Positions 34,533 through 42,769 of a stretch of DNA of 45,336 nucleotides are shown one piece after another (position 1 is the first letter of the stretch; every line of letters begins with the position of its first letter). The stretch spans positions 1-45,336 of the forward strand of contig CAWCVC010000012.1 in NCBI GenBank assembly GCA_963798805.1, in the 5' to 3' direction. The notes under the pieces are model-generated. The model worked only from the letters and a program-made list of their open reading frames with translations, made no database searches and had not been told where the DNA came from. This DNA is from CAVZCK01 sp963798805. Lineage in GTDB: Bacteria; Pseudomonadota; Alphaproteobacteria; Rhizobiales; Rhodomicrobiaceae. The translations under genes were made by a program, and so were the position numbers.

Positions 34533-35861
34533 CTAATGATAAGCAGCCGGCAGAAGCGCGGTGGACAGCTCGGGCACGAAGCCGATCAGCAGCACCACCA
34601 GCAGCATGAAGAAAACATAGGGCAGAGAGTAATAGGCGATCTTCAGGATCGGCTCGCCGGTGATTCCTGAGACCACGAATAGGTTGAGCCCGAGCGGCGG
34701 CGTGATGAAACCGACCCCAAGGGCGGTGATCATCATCACGCAGAACTGGATCTCGTTCATGCCGATATTGTCGGCGAGCGGTTTCAGAATCGGCGACAGG
34801 ATGACGATGTTCGGCGTCAACTCCATGACGCAGCCCGCCACGATCAGTATGCCGATCATGATGAGGATCAAGAGATTGGGGTCGTCCGTGAGCGAGGTTA
34901 CAGCGCCGATAAAGCCTTGCGGCACGTTGAGCGATGCGAGAGTTTGCGCCAGGGGCAGCGAGAAGGCGATGATCGGGAGGATGACGCCGTTGACCTTGGC
35001 CGAGCTGACCAGCATGGAGGGGAAGTCGGAGAGGCGCAGCGTGCCGAGGATAAAGCCCATGGCGATCGTCACGACGACGGCGACCGCGCCCGCCTCCGTA
35101 GGCGTCAGCTTGCCGGAGAAGATGCCGTAAAAGATGATCCCCGGCACGAGGAAGGCGTACCAACCGTCGGCGATCGCCCCCCAGAGATTGGCGCGCCATT
35201 CCGCAAAGCTGATTGCGCCGCCGCCCTCATAGGCCTGGATACGGTTGACGATGATGTTGGTGATGAGGATCGAGCCGAGGATCAGAAGGCCGGGAATGAT
35301 CGCCGCCTGGAACAGGGTGGAGGCTGAAATTCCGAGCACGAGGCCGATAACGATATAGGCGATGGACGGCGGGATCAGGATACCGGTGCAGGCGCCGGAT
35401 GCGACGAGCGCGCAGGCATAGGCGCGCGGATAGCCGGACTCGACCAGCCGCGCGATGGTCATCCGTCCGACAGCCGCGGCGCCCGCCGCATCCGAACCGG
35501 AGATTGCCGAGAACATGCCGCAGACCAGCACAGTCGCCGATCCGAAGCCGCCCTTCGCCCAGGAGGTCAGGGCGTCGGCGATGTTGAGGAATTTTCGGTT
35601 GAGCCCGGTCCGCACCAGCACGTCGCCCGTCAGGATGAAAAGCGGAATCGCGGTCAGCGCGAAATGGTCGATGCCGTCGAACAGGGATTCGCCGATCAGC
35701 GACAACGGCACCACGCCACTCCAGACCAGCATCGTGATCGATGCCGCTCCAATGGCCGCCCAGATCGGGACTGCAAGCGTAAACAGGGCGAAGAGGAAAA
35801 TGACGGGGCCGTAAAATTCCCATCCCAGATCGACCGAGTGCTGCTGAAACTGCTGCCACAT
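34533..35861 (-). CDS. TRAP transporter large permease (DctM type)
   Basis: 442 residues from the ATG at 35861 (MWQQFQQHSVDLGW); the frame is open upstream but not protein-like. About twelve membrane helices. Typical blocks: GIDHFALTAIPLFILTGDV, SGSDAAGAAAVG, GILIPPSIAYIVIG and LTPTEAGAVAV, then GVGFITPPLGLNLFVVSG. It imports an organic acid or sulfonate with sodium ions, together with the small subunit and binding protein. It lies 10 bases after the small permease and 10 before the HpsN-like gene; hpsM would be the name in a DHPS cluster. Confidence 0.94.
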   Translation of the reverse strand: MWQQFQQHSVDLGWEFYGPVIFLFALFTLAVPIWAAIGAASITMLVWSGVVPLSLIGESLFDGIDHFALTAIPLFILTGDVLVRTGLNRKFLNIADALTSWAKGGFGSATVLVCGMFSAISGSDAAGAAAVGRMTIARLVESGYPRAYACALVASGACTGILIPPSIAYIVIGLVLGISASTLFQAAIIPGLLILGSILITNIIVNRIQAYEGGGAISFAEWRANLWGAIADGWYAFLVPGIIFYGIFSGKLTPTEAGAVAVVVTIAMGFILGTLRLSDFPSMLVSSAKVNGVILPIIAFSLPLAQTLASLNVPQGFIGAVTSLTDDPNLLILIMIGILIVAGCVMELTPNIVILSPILKPLADNIGMNEIQFCVMMITALGVGFITPPLGLNLFVVSGITGEPILKIAYYSLPYVFFMLLVVLLIGFVPELSTALLPAAYH

Positions 35862-35871
35862 GCCTGGGCCC

Positions 35872-36387
35872 CTACTCGAACAGCCGCTCGCCCTCATAGA
35901 CCGGGCGTTTGGCGCGCAGATCATCGATATCCCTGAACAGAGACTGAATAAGGCGGACCATCATCAAGGCGAAGGCGAAGGGCACGGCGGCGAGAAAATA
36001 CACCATAGACACGCGCAGTCCGGCGCTGACCGAACCGAAATGCCAGGAGGTGGCGACCGTCGCGAAGGACCAGTAGGCGGCGATCAGGGCTACGGCGAGC
36101 ATCACCAGGTCACCGAAAATGTAGAGCAGCGCTTTCATGCGCGGCCCGACATAGTGAAAGAGCACATCGATGCGGATATGGGCGCGTTCTCTCACCGCTG
36201 CTGATGCGCCGATCCAGGCGAGATAGATGAAGGCGTAGCGCACAATCTCCTCGCCCCAGACCGAGGAATAGGCGAAGACCTCGCGGCGCAGCACCTCGAT
36301 CGCCATCGTCGCGACGATCATCACGTAGAAGACGAGCAGAAGCCATCGCTCGGCGTTCTTGTCGAGCAGTCGCAGAAAGCCAGGCAT
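35872..36387 (-). CDS. TRAP transporter small permease (DctQ type)
   Basis: 171 residues from the ATG at 36387 (MPGFLRLLDKNAERW). Four membrane helices, with the DctQ features LRREVFAYSSVWGEEIVRYAF and RERAHIRIDVLFHYV. It precedes the large permease by 10 bases and follows the binding-protein gene after 148 bases. Confidence 0.93.
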   Translation of the reverse strand: MPGFLRLLDKNAERWLLLVFYVMIVATMAIEVLRREVFAYSSVWGEEIVRYAFIYLAWIGASAAVRERAHIRIDVLFHYVGPRMKALLYIFGDLVMLAVALIAAYWSFATVATSWHFGSVSAGLRVSMVYFLAAVPFAFALMMVRLIQSLFRDIDDLRAKRPVYEGERLFE

Positions 36388-36535
36388 GCCGGTTCTTCTC
36401 TTTAAATGATACAGGCGTCCCAGGATTGCCGCGCCGGATGCCGTCCCGGATGCAGCACGGTGGTTTGTCAGCGTACTGTCGATTCGGGGCCGCTTCGATG
36501 CCATCGGCATCCGGTCGGCGTCTTTGCCCTACGGC

Positions 36536-37690
36536 TTATGCGTCGTGTACGTAATATTTGCCGCGCGTGCCCGCTGCTTCGACGAGCTTGGCGAAGATCT
36601 CCATCGAGCCGGCCAGCTCTTTCTTGAAGCTGTCCCATTCAGGGCGCTGATAGCCGGCCGCATCTTTCCATTCGGCAAGCTGCTGCTCGGTAAGAGAATG
36701 GAACTCGACGCCGGACTTGCGCATCTCGGCCATGGCGAAGGCGCGCGAGGACGGCACCTTGGCGAGATTCTGATGGAAGGTCATCTCGGACGCCCAGTCG
36801 ATGCCGTTCTGCACCTCCGAGTTCAGCGTCTTGAACCATTCCAGGTTGCAGGCGTAGCACTGGCTGTCCGGAACGGGCTGCGTGAAGGTGACATGGCTTA
36901 GCATGTCCTTGAAGCCGAAGGCGTAGAGAGCGCCGACGGACGGATCGAGCGCGTCGGCCACGCCCTGCTTGATTGCCGACGGCGTCTCGCCCCAGGCGAC
37001 CGGCGTCGGGTTCGCGCCGACCATCCGATAGAACTGCTGCAGCATCTTGGAGCCGGGCACGCGGAACTTGATGCCGGCCATGTCGCCGGGCGTGATGATC
37101 GGTTTGGTGGCGCCCTTCCGGACGGCGACGACGCGCGGATCGATGCAGAAATAGAGCAGCGGACGGAAGCCACGCTCCTCCACTTTCGTGTTCACTTGCT
37201 GTTTCCAGACATCGGAGGTGACCAGGTTCACGAAACGCTGATTGGCGCCGCAGAAATAAGGGATGTTGATCAGGTCGACGGCGGGTGCGTAAGGCGCGAA
37301 ATTCGACAGCGAGAACTGCCCGACCTGAACCGTGCCCGACTGCACCTTCTGCGCCAGTGCGCTGCCGATGCCCAGCTGGCCAGCCGGCGCAAGCTTGACA
37401 TAGACCTGTCCGTTGGTCGCGTTCTGCATGTTCTCTTTGAAATCGAGCTGCATCATCGGGTAGCTGCGGGTCGTCCCGATGGCGTATTCCGTGGCCACCG
37501 TAATGATATGCTTGGCGGCGGCCTCGCGATCCTTTTCCTCCTTTGCGGTCTGGGCCGACGCCTCGGTGGACGTCAGCGCGCCGCCGGCCGCAGCGACGAC
37601 AGCGACCGTAAATCCCGCTGTGCCTGCAAGCTGCAGGAAACGCCTGCGTTCTTCCGACTTAATCTCGGCTTGTTCTTTCTCGTCCAGCAT
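36536..37690 (-). CDS. TRAP transporter solute-binding protein (DctP type)
   Basis: 384 residues from the ATG at 37690, which has a GGAGG ribosome site; earlier in-frame codons lack one. A twin-arginine-type signal (RRRFLQLAGTAGF) precedes a hydrophobic stretch. The mature part follows the DctP fold (PAGQLGIGSALAQKVQSGTV, LINIPYFCGANQRF, GMKFR-like GIKFRVPGSK). First or second gene of the operon controlled by the operator at 37951-37972. The ligand is presumably DHPS or a related acid. Confidence 0.93.
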   Translation of the reverse strand: MLDEKEQAEIKSEERRRFLQLAGTAGFTVAVVAAAGGALTSTEASAQTAKEEKDREAAAKHIITVATEYAIGTTRSYPMMQLDFKENMQNATNGQVYVKLAPAGQLGIGSALAQKVQSGTVQVGQFSLSNFAPYAPAVDLINIPYFCGANQRFVNLVTSDVWKQQVNTKVEERGFRPLLYFCIDPRVVAVRKGATKPIITPGDMAGIKFRVPGSKMLQQFYRMVGANPTPVAWGETPSAIKQGVADALDPSVGALYAFGFKDMLSHVTFTQPVPDSQCYACNLEWFKTLNSEVQNGIDWASEMTFHQNLAKVPSSRAFAMAEMRKSGVEFHSLTEQQLAEWKDAAGYQRPEWDSFKKELAGSMEIFAKLVEAAGTRGKYYVHDA

Positions 37691-37946
37691 TGCCGTTCCT
37701 CCCATTGCCGTTTTCTGAAGCTTGATTTGCGGCATCCTCCAGATGGAGCACGCCGATGACGAAGAAAATCGAGGCGACGAACAGCACGATGGCTTCGGCG
37801 ACATCGCTCATGAAGGCGCTGTTGCTGATCTTTCCGTCCGCGACATTGGCACCAAAAACCGCTGTCAAAAGGAGCGCGACGAACAAAGCGGCCCGTCCCC
37901 TCGCGATCTCCGATCTCGTGCCCCGATCATTGCCGTTTGGCATCAT
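37659..37946 (-). CDS. Possible small two-helix membrane protein at the operon head
   Basis: 95 residues from 37946 (MMPNGNDRG). Two hydrophobic helices (ALFVALLLTAVFG and IVLFVASIFFVIGVL). The stop lies 31 bases inside the binding-protein gene. No ribosome site precedes the ATG pair, and the operator begins only 9 bases upstream, so translation would need a leaderless message. It could be an unrelated open frame, but the helices and end overlap favour a real gene. Confidence 0.5.
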   Translation of the reverse strand: MMPNGNDRGTRSEIARGRAALFVALLLTAVFGANVADGKISNSAFMSDVAEAIVLFVASIFFVIGVLHLEDAANQASENGNGRNGNAGRERTSRD

Positions 37947-37950
37947 GGGA

Positions 37951-37972
37951 AAACTGTAAGCGCTTACATTTT
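37951..37972. promoter_or_regulatory. LacI-family operator between the TRAP operon and its regulator
   Basis: TGTAAGCGCTTACA (37955-37968) is a perfect 14-base palindrome with the central CG of LacI/GalR operators, flanked by AAA and TTT that also pair after one mismatch. It lies in the divergent promoter and ends about 55 bases before the LacI-family start. Confidence 0.85.
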
Positions 37973-38025
37973 TCGGTGCAAGCGCAAATTTTGCTGTAAT
38001 ATGGGACAACTCAGAGAGAGCCTTG

Positions 38026-39057
38026 ATGAGCAGGGACAGAGGGATAGATGCGCCTACGGTCGAGGATGTGGCGCGCTATGCGGGCGTTTCGACGGCCACC
38101 GTGTCGCGCTGTCTCAACGATCCCGTACGCGTGCGCGAGCCGACGCGCAAGCGCGTCATGGACGCCGTCAACGCGCTCGGCTATGCGCCGAATTTCGGAG
38201 CCCGGGCGCTCGTCCTGAACCGGACGAACATCATGGGAGCGGTCATTCCGACCATGGACAACGCCATTTTCGCGCGCGGCCTTCAGGCGCTGCAGGAACG
38301 GCTTGCCGAGGACGACGTCACACTTCTGGTCTCCACCTCGAACTATTCGCCTGAGCGCGAGCTGGCGCAGATCCGGGTGCTGATCTCACGCGGCGTGGAT
38401 GGCCTCATGCTGATCGGCGAAGCCCGCGACGAGCGCACCTATCAATTCCTCTATCAGCGCAAGATCCCGTTCGTCCTCGCCTGGACCTGGAAGCGCAATT
38501 GCCCGCATGTCTGTGTCGGGTTCGACAATGAGGAAGCCGGCGCGATGGTTGCGCGCGAGGTGATCGGCTGCGGGCACGAGTCCATCGCCATGATCGCCGG
38601 CATCACCGAAGGCAATGACCGGGCGGTCGAGCGGCTTGCCGGGGTGCGCCGGGCGACGAAGGCTGCCGGCCTGCGCCTCGGGCGGGATTGCGTCATCGAA
38701 GTGAAATACTCCTTCGAAGCCGCGCGCGACGCTCTTGCCCGGCTGATCGTGTGCCAGCCCCGGCCGACCGCCGTGATCTGCGGCAATGACGTGCTGGCCA
38801 TCGGCGCCCTGGCGGGAGCGCAGGAGGCCGGGCTCCGCGTGCCCAAGGACATCTCCATCGTCGGCTTTGACGACATCGACGTAGCCCGGTTCTGCAATCC
38901 GCCTTTGACGACCGTCCACGTTCCACATCGCGGGATGGGACGCCTCGCCGGCGAGGCGCTGCTGGCAATGCATGGCAATAACGAAATTCGCGTGGGGCAG
39001 AGACTCGAGGTCGAGTTCGTCTGGCGGAAGAGCCTGGCACGTCCGCGCGATAAATGA
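38026..39057 (+). CDS. LacI-family transcriptional regulator of the TRAP/dehydrogenase operon
   Basis: 343 residues from the ATG at 38026 (a TTG lies directly before; GAGAGAG serves as ribosome site). Helix-turn-helix at about 12-31 (TVEDVARYAGVSTATVSRCL), hinge helix near VRVREPTRKRVMDAVNALGY, and a periplasmic-binding-like core ending in ISIVGFDDIDVARFCNPPLTTV. Divergent from the TRAP operon with the operator between, it is expected to repress both. The ligand is likely the transported compound or its oxidised product. The relation to hpsR is not established. Confidence 0.94.
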   Translation: MSRDRGIDAPTVEDVARYAGVSTATVSRCLNDPVRVREPTRKRVMDAVNALGYAPNFGARALVLNRTNIMGAVIPTMDNAIFARGLQALQERLAEDDVTLLVSTSNYSPERELAQIRVLISRGVDGLMLIGEARDERTYQFLYQRKIPFVLAWTWKRNCPHVCVGFDNEEAGAMVAREVIGCGHESIAMIAGITEGNDRAVERLAGVRRATKAAGLRLGRDCVIEVKYSFEAARDALARLIVCQPRPTAVICGNDVLAIGALAGAQEAGLRVPKDISIVGFDDIDVARFCNPPLTTVHVPHRGMGRLAGEALLAMHGNNEIRVGQRLEVEFVWRKSLARPRDK

Positions 39058-39357
39058 CGGCCTGCTTGCCGATCGACCGCAGGCTGATAGCCGTTCTTAA
39101 AACAGAACAATATTCTATACACAGGATGAACTTAAATCGTTACTGCAGAGACGGCTCTGACAGCGCCTCGATAAATCCGTTTCATTCAATACACAGATTG
39201 TAATTCTCTGTTCGGAGTCTAAGGTGCAGAGAATGTCAGCCGGTCTGCCAGCGCGCGTCCAGCCGATCTGTGATCGTCCGCAAACGCCTGTCCTCCCAGG
39301 ATGGCACGTCGGCGTCAATCCTGGTGGATGGTCGCAGCTAACAAGGTGAAGATACGC
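39058..39357. promoter_or_regulatory. Upstream region of the acyl-CoA block with a repeated ATACACAG motif
   Basis: TTCTATACACAGGATGA (near 39112) and TTCAATACACAGATTGT (near 39184) are alike at 13 of 17 positions and about 72 bases apart. An AGAA-N5-TTCT repeat is at about 39103-39115. They may be operator sites for an unknown regulator of the genes from 39358. No gene is supported; no promoter was clearly seen. Confidence 0.4.
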
Positions 39358-39741
39358 ATGACGCCGAAGGCCACGGCCGGTCCCGGACCGGAAGCCCAGT
39401 ATCGCGCCTTTCTTCAGGAAGGCCGCTTCATGATCCAGCGCAGCGTTTCCACTGGCCAGCATGTCTTCTACCCGCGCGTTGCCGCACCAGGCACGGGCGT
39501 CCAGGACCTGGAATGGGTAGAGGCATCCGGCTTCGGTTCCATCTACGCCATCATCGTCAACCGCACCCGCGAAGGCAGCTACAACGTCGCCCTTGTCGAA
39601 CTCGACGAAGGCCCGCGCCTGATGACCCAGATCGAGGGCGTCGAGACGGCGCCTGTCGGCACGAGGGTCAAGGCGCGCATCGCCGATCTCGGCGAACTGG
39701 CCGTGGTCTTCGACGTGGTCAGCGAAAAAGGTGCTGCATGA
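39358..39741 (+). CDS. DUF35 OB-fold protein, zinc-ribbon cysteines lost
   Basis: 127 residues from the ATG at 39358. The DUF35 outline is clear: FLQEGRFMIQRS, HVFYPRVAAPGTG, LEWVEASGFGSIYAIIVNR, and GTRVKARI. In ordinary family members the N-terminal zinc ribbon has four Cys (QRC..CG..VFYPR..CP.C); here all four are replaced (Ser, Thr/Gly, Ala and Thr). The protein partners a thiolase-like subunit in CoA metabolism. Its stop overlaps the thiolase start (ATGA). It may still act as an OB-fold scaffold, or may be a decaying gene, as its neighbours are. Confidence 0.82.
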   Translation: MTPKATAGPGPEAQYRAFLQEGRFMIQRSVSTGQHVFYPRVAAPGTGVQDLEWVEASGFGSIYAIIVNRTREGSYNVALVELDEGPRLMTQIEGVETAPVGTRVKARIADLGELAVVFDVVSEKGAA

Positions 39742-40658
39742 GCGGGGAATCGTTGCACGGCCGCACCGCGATCGAGCTTTTGGGCGAGGCATCGCTGGCG
39801 GCGATCGCCGATGCAGGCCTGGAGCTGAAGGACATCGACGGGCTTTGCGCCGCGACCAGCACCCACGCCTTCCCGACCGTCTCGGTCTGCGAATATCTTG
39901 GCATCAAGCCGGTCTTCTTCGACGGCACCAATATCGGCGGCTCCTCCTTCGAGATGCATCTCATGCAGGCGGCACTGGCCCTTGATGCCGGCCTCCTCTG
40001 CAACGCCGTGCTGATCTGCTACGGTTCCAACCAGCGCACCGCCGGGGGACGCCTTGTGTCGCTCAGCGAGGTGCTAAACTCCCGCATCGTCAGCGATCCC
40101 CACACCAGCCGCGATTGCTGCCTCGTCACCGATGGCGGCGCGGCCTGCGTCATGGTGCGCGCCGATCGGGCCAAGGCGAAGAAGACCAAGCCCGTTTTTC
40201 TGCTCAGCGTCGGCGCCGCCCATTCGCATCGCTCCATTGCGGAGATGGTTAACCTGACCCGCACGGCGGCGGCCGAGAGCGGCCCGCGCGCCTTCGAGAT
40301 GGCGCGCCTGAAGCAGGCAGATGTCGATCTGGTGATGCTGTATGATGCCTTCACCATCACGACACTCCTCTTCCTCGAAGATCTCGGCTTCTGCCCGAAG
40401 GGAGAAGGAGGCCGCTTCGTTCAAGATGGCACCATCGCTCCGGGTGGCAGGCTGGCGGTCAACACCAATGGCGGCGGTCTCTCCTGCGTACATCCGGGCA
40501 TGTACGGCATGTTCCTGATCCTCGAGGGGGTGGAGCAGATCCGCGGCGAGGCAGGCGAGCGGCAGCTCAAGCGCTGCGATATCGCGCTCTGCCACGGCAA
40601 TGGCGGCACGCTGTCGAGCCAAGTGACGGCGTTGTTTGGCAGTGAGGCCGTCCTGTGA
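39738..40658 (+). CDS. Thiolase-like protein with N-terminal and internal deletions
   Basis: 306 residues from the ATG at 39738; the frame is open upstream but unlike the family. Relatives have about 380 residues. The first beta strand (AAIVGVGE-type) is missing, and after YGSNQRTAGGR the frame jumps to LSEVLNSRIVSDP; about 65-75 residues seem deleted here, judging from family memory. The remainder is normal: DCCLVTDGGAACVM, DVDLVMLYDAFTITTLL, FCPKGEGG, VNTNGGGLSCVHPGMYG, HGNGGTLSS. It forms an operon with DUF35 and the synthetase. Whether it still folds is doubtful. Confidence 0.82.
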   Translation: MSGESLHGRTAIELLGEASLAAIADAGLELKDIDGLCAATSTHAFPTVSVCEYLGIKPVFFDGTNIGGSSFEMHLMQAALALDAGLLCNAVLICYGSNQRTAGGRLVSLSEVLNSRIVSDPHTSRDCCLVTDGGAACVMVRADRAKAKKTKPVFLLSVGAAHSHRSIAEMVNLTRTAAAESGPRAFEMARLKQADVDLVMLYDAFTITTLLFLEDLGFCPKGEGGRFVQDGTIAPGGRLAVNTNGGGLSCVHPGMYGMFLILEGVEQIRGEAGERQLKRCDIALCHGNGGTLSSQVTALFGSEAVL

Positions 40659-42769
40659 CGGGGCCCGGCGGCGACGGGCTTTCATATCTGTTCGCGCCGC
40701 GCTCCGTCGCCGTCATCGGCGCCTCGTCCGACCCTAAGCGCATCGGCGGCCGCTCCATCGCCTATATGCTGGAAGCTGGATTTGCCGGCCGCATCCTGCC
40801 GGTCAACCCGAACCGGAAGGAGGTGCAAGGCCTGGCAGCCTGTGCCTGCGTCGCCGATCTGCCCGAAGTCCCCGATGCAGCCATCGTCGCAGTCCCGGCC
40901 GCTCTCGTTCCCGGCACCATCGCCGATCTGGCCGGCCGCGGCGTTGCAACCGCCATCGTCTTCAGCTCCGGATTCGCCGAGACCGGCGGTGAGGGCCAGC
41001 GCGAACAGAACCATATGTTGGCCGCGGCCCGCGCCGGGGGAATGCGTCTTGTCGGCCCGAACACGCTCGGCCTGTTCGACATGCGCAGCGCCTTTTACGC
41101 CACCTTCGCCTCGGTCTTCGAGGCCGGGTATCCCAAGCTCGGCCGCATCGGAATCGCCAGCCAGTCCGGCGCCTATTGCGGCCATCTGGTCGCCGTCATG
41201 CGCGAGCGCGGACTCGGCATCGCCGCCGCGGTCATGACCGGGAACGAGGCCGATATCACGATCGGCGACGTCATCGGCCGGATGGTCGAGGACGATGGCA
41301 TAGACGTCATCGCCGCTTATGCCGAGGGCATCAATGGCGGCGACAGTTTCGTCCGCGCGCTGGAGGCGGCGCGTCAGGCGCGCAAGCCCGTCGTGGTGAT
41401 GAAGGTCGGGCGAAGCGTCCTTGGCGGCATGGCAGCGCGATCGCACACCGCCGCCATCGCCGGAGACGATGCCGTGACGGGCGCCGTGCTGAAGGAATTC
41501 GGCGCGGTGCGGGCGCGCACCACCGACGAGATGCTGGACATTGCGCAACTCGCCACGCAGCGTATCTATCCGGTGGGCAATACGCTCGGCGTCATCAGCG
41601 TCAGCGGCGGCGGCGGCGTGGTGATCTCGGACGTTGCCGAAGAGCTCGGCCTCGATATGCCGCAAATGCCGGATGCGACGCAGGCGCGGCTGAAGGAAAT
41701 GCTGCCCTTCGCCTCGCCGCGCAATCCGGTCGATTGCACGGCGCAGATCCTGAACGACCTGACGCTGCTTGGCGGCTTCGGCGACGCGATGATCGGCGAG
41801 GGGGGCTATAAAAGCATTCTCGGCTTTCTCACATACACGGCCAATGCCGGCAGCCTCGTTGCGGGGCTTCGCGAACAATTGCGGCGCCTGAAGGCAAGCT
41901 ATCCCGACCGCTTGTTCGTGCTCTCGATCGTCGCCGGGCGCGAGCGCGTGAGTGAATATGAGTCGGATGGCTTCACCGTCTTCGAAGATCCGAGCCGCGC
42001 CGTCGTCGCCATCGCGGCCATGGGCCGTCTCGGTGAGGCTTTCGCCCGCACACCCTCTCTCTCGCCGCTCACCGTCGCTCCGGTTGGCCTCCCCAGCACC
42101 AGCCCGGGCGAGGCCGAGGCGAAGGCTCTGCTGGCCAAGGCCGGCATTGCCTCGGCTCCGGAGCGGGTCTGCCGGACACCGGAGGGTGCCGTTGCCGCCG
42201 CGGCAGAATTCGGCTTTCCCGTGGTGATGAAGATCGTTTCCCCCGACATTCTGCATAAGACCGAAATCGGCGGCGTGCTCCTCGACATCAACGGCGAGAC
42301 CGCGGTTCGCAAAGGCTACGAAACGTTGCTCGAACGCGCCGCAGCCCATGCCCCTGAAGCGCAGATCGACGGCGTGCTGGTGACACGTCAACTCAGGGGC
42401 GGCGTCGAATGCATTCTCGGCGTGCATCGCGATCCGGTGTTCGGGCCGGTGGCGTTGGTGGGGCTCGGCGGCGTGTTCGTAGAGATTTTGAAAGATTTCG
42501 CGTTCCGCCGCTGTCCGTTCGGCGTCGATGTCGCCGAAGAGATGATCCGCTCGCTGAAGGGGGCGCCGCTTCTGCTCGGCGCGCGCGGCCGCCGGAAGGC
42601 TGATGTCAAAGCGCTCGCCGAAATGCTGTCGCGCCTGTCCTCGTTTGCGCATCATGCCGGCGAAGCGCTTCGATCCGTCGACATCAATCCGGTGATCGTG
42701 CTGCCCGAAGGGGAAGGAGCCTTCGCCGCCGACGCGGTGATCGAGATCGGAGGCGGCGATGGCGATTGA
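40655..42769 (+). CDS. NDP-forming acyl-CoA synthetase (CoA-binding plus ATP-grasp)
   Basis: 704 residues from a GTG that overlaps the thiolase stop. It has a CoA-binding domain at about 10-105 (SVAVIGASSDPKRIGG), ligase/flavodoxin-like domains with the catalytic His in ARSHTAAIAGDD near 268, and a C-terminal ATP-grasp domain (FPVVMKIVSPDILHKTEIGG, LVGLGGVFVEILKDF). It turns a carboxylic acid, CoA and ATP into acyl-CoA, ADP and phosphate. No acetyltransferase domain is present. The gene appears intact. By context, it may activate an acid later handled by the MaoC/thiolase genes, now broken. Confidence 0.93.
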   Translation: MTGPGGDGLSYLFAPRSVAVIGASSDPKRIGGRSIAYMLEAGFAGRILPVNPNRKEVQGLAACACVADLPEVPDAAIVAVPAALVPGTIADLAGRGVATAIVFSSGFAETGGEGQREQNHMLAAARAGGMRLVGPNTLGLFDMRSAFYATFASVFEAGYPKLGRIGIASQSGAYCGHLVAVMRERGLGIAAAVMTGNEADITIGDVIGRMVEDDGIDVIAAYAEGINGGDSFVRALEAARQARKPVVVMKVGRSVLGGMAARSHTAAIAGDDAVTGAVLKEFGAVRARTTDEMLDIAQLATQRIYPVGNTLGVISVSGGGGVVISDVAEELGLDMPQMPDATQARLKEMLPFASPRNPVDCTAQILNDLTLLGGFGDAMIGEGGYKSILGFLTYTANAGSLVAGLREQLRRLKASYPDRLFVLSIVAGRERVSEYESDGFTVFEDPSRAVVAIAAMGRLGEAFARTPSLSPLTVAPVGLPSTSPGEAEAKALLAKAGIASAPERVCRTPEGAVAAAAEFGFPVVMKIVSPDILHKTEIGGVLLDINGETAVRKGYETLLERAAAHAPEAQIDGVLVTRQLRGGVECILGVHRDPVFGPVALVGLGGVFVEILKDFAFRRCPFGVDVAEEMIRSLKGAPLLLGARGRRKADVKALAEMLSRLSSFAHHAGEALRSVDINPVIVLPEGEGAFAADAVIEIGGGDGD

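Noticed and set aside
32987..34609. 540-codon plus-strand ORF opposite SDR and HpsN-like genes
   Set aside because: Spans two clear minus-strand enzymes; composition typical of an antisense frame.
39513..39737. Thiolase start at 39513
   Set aside because: The added residues are Arg-rich out-of-frame DUF35 sequence; the ATGA overlap at 39738 is better.
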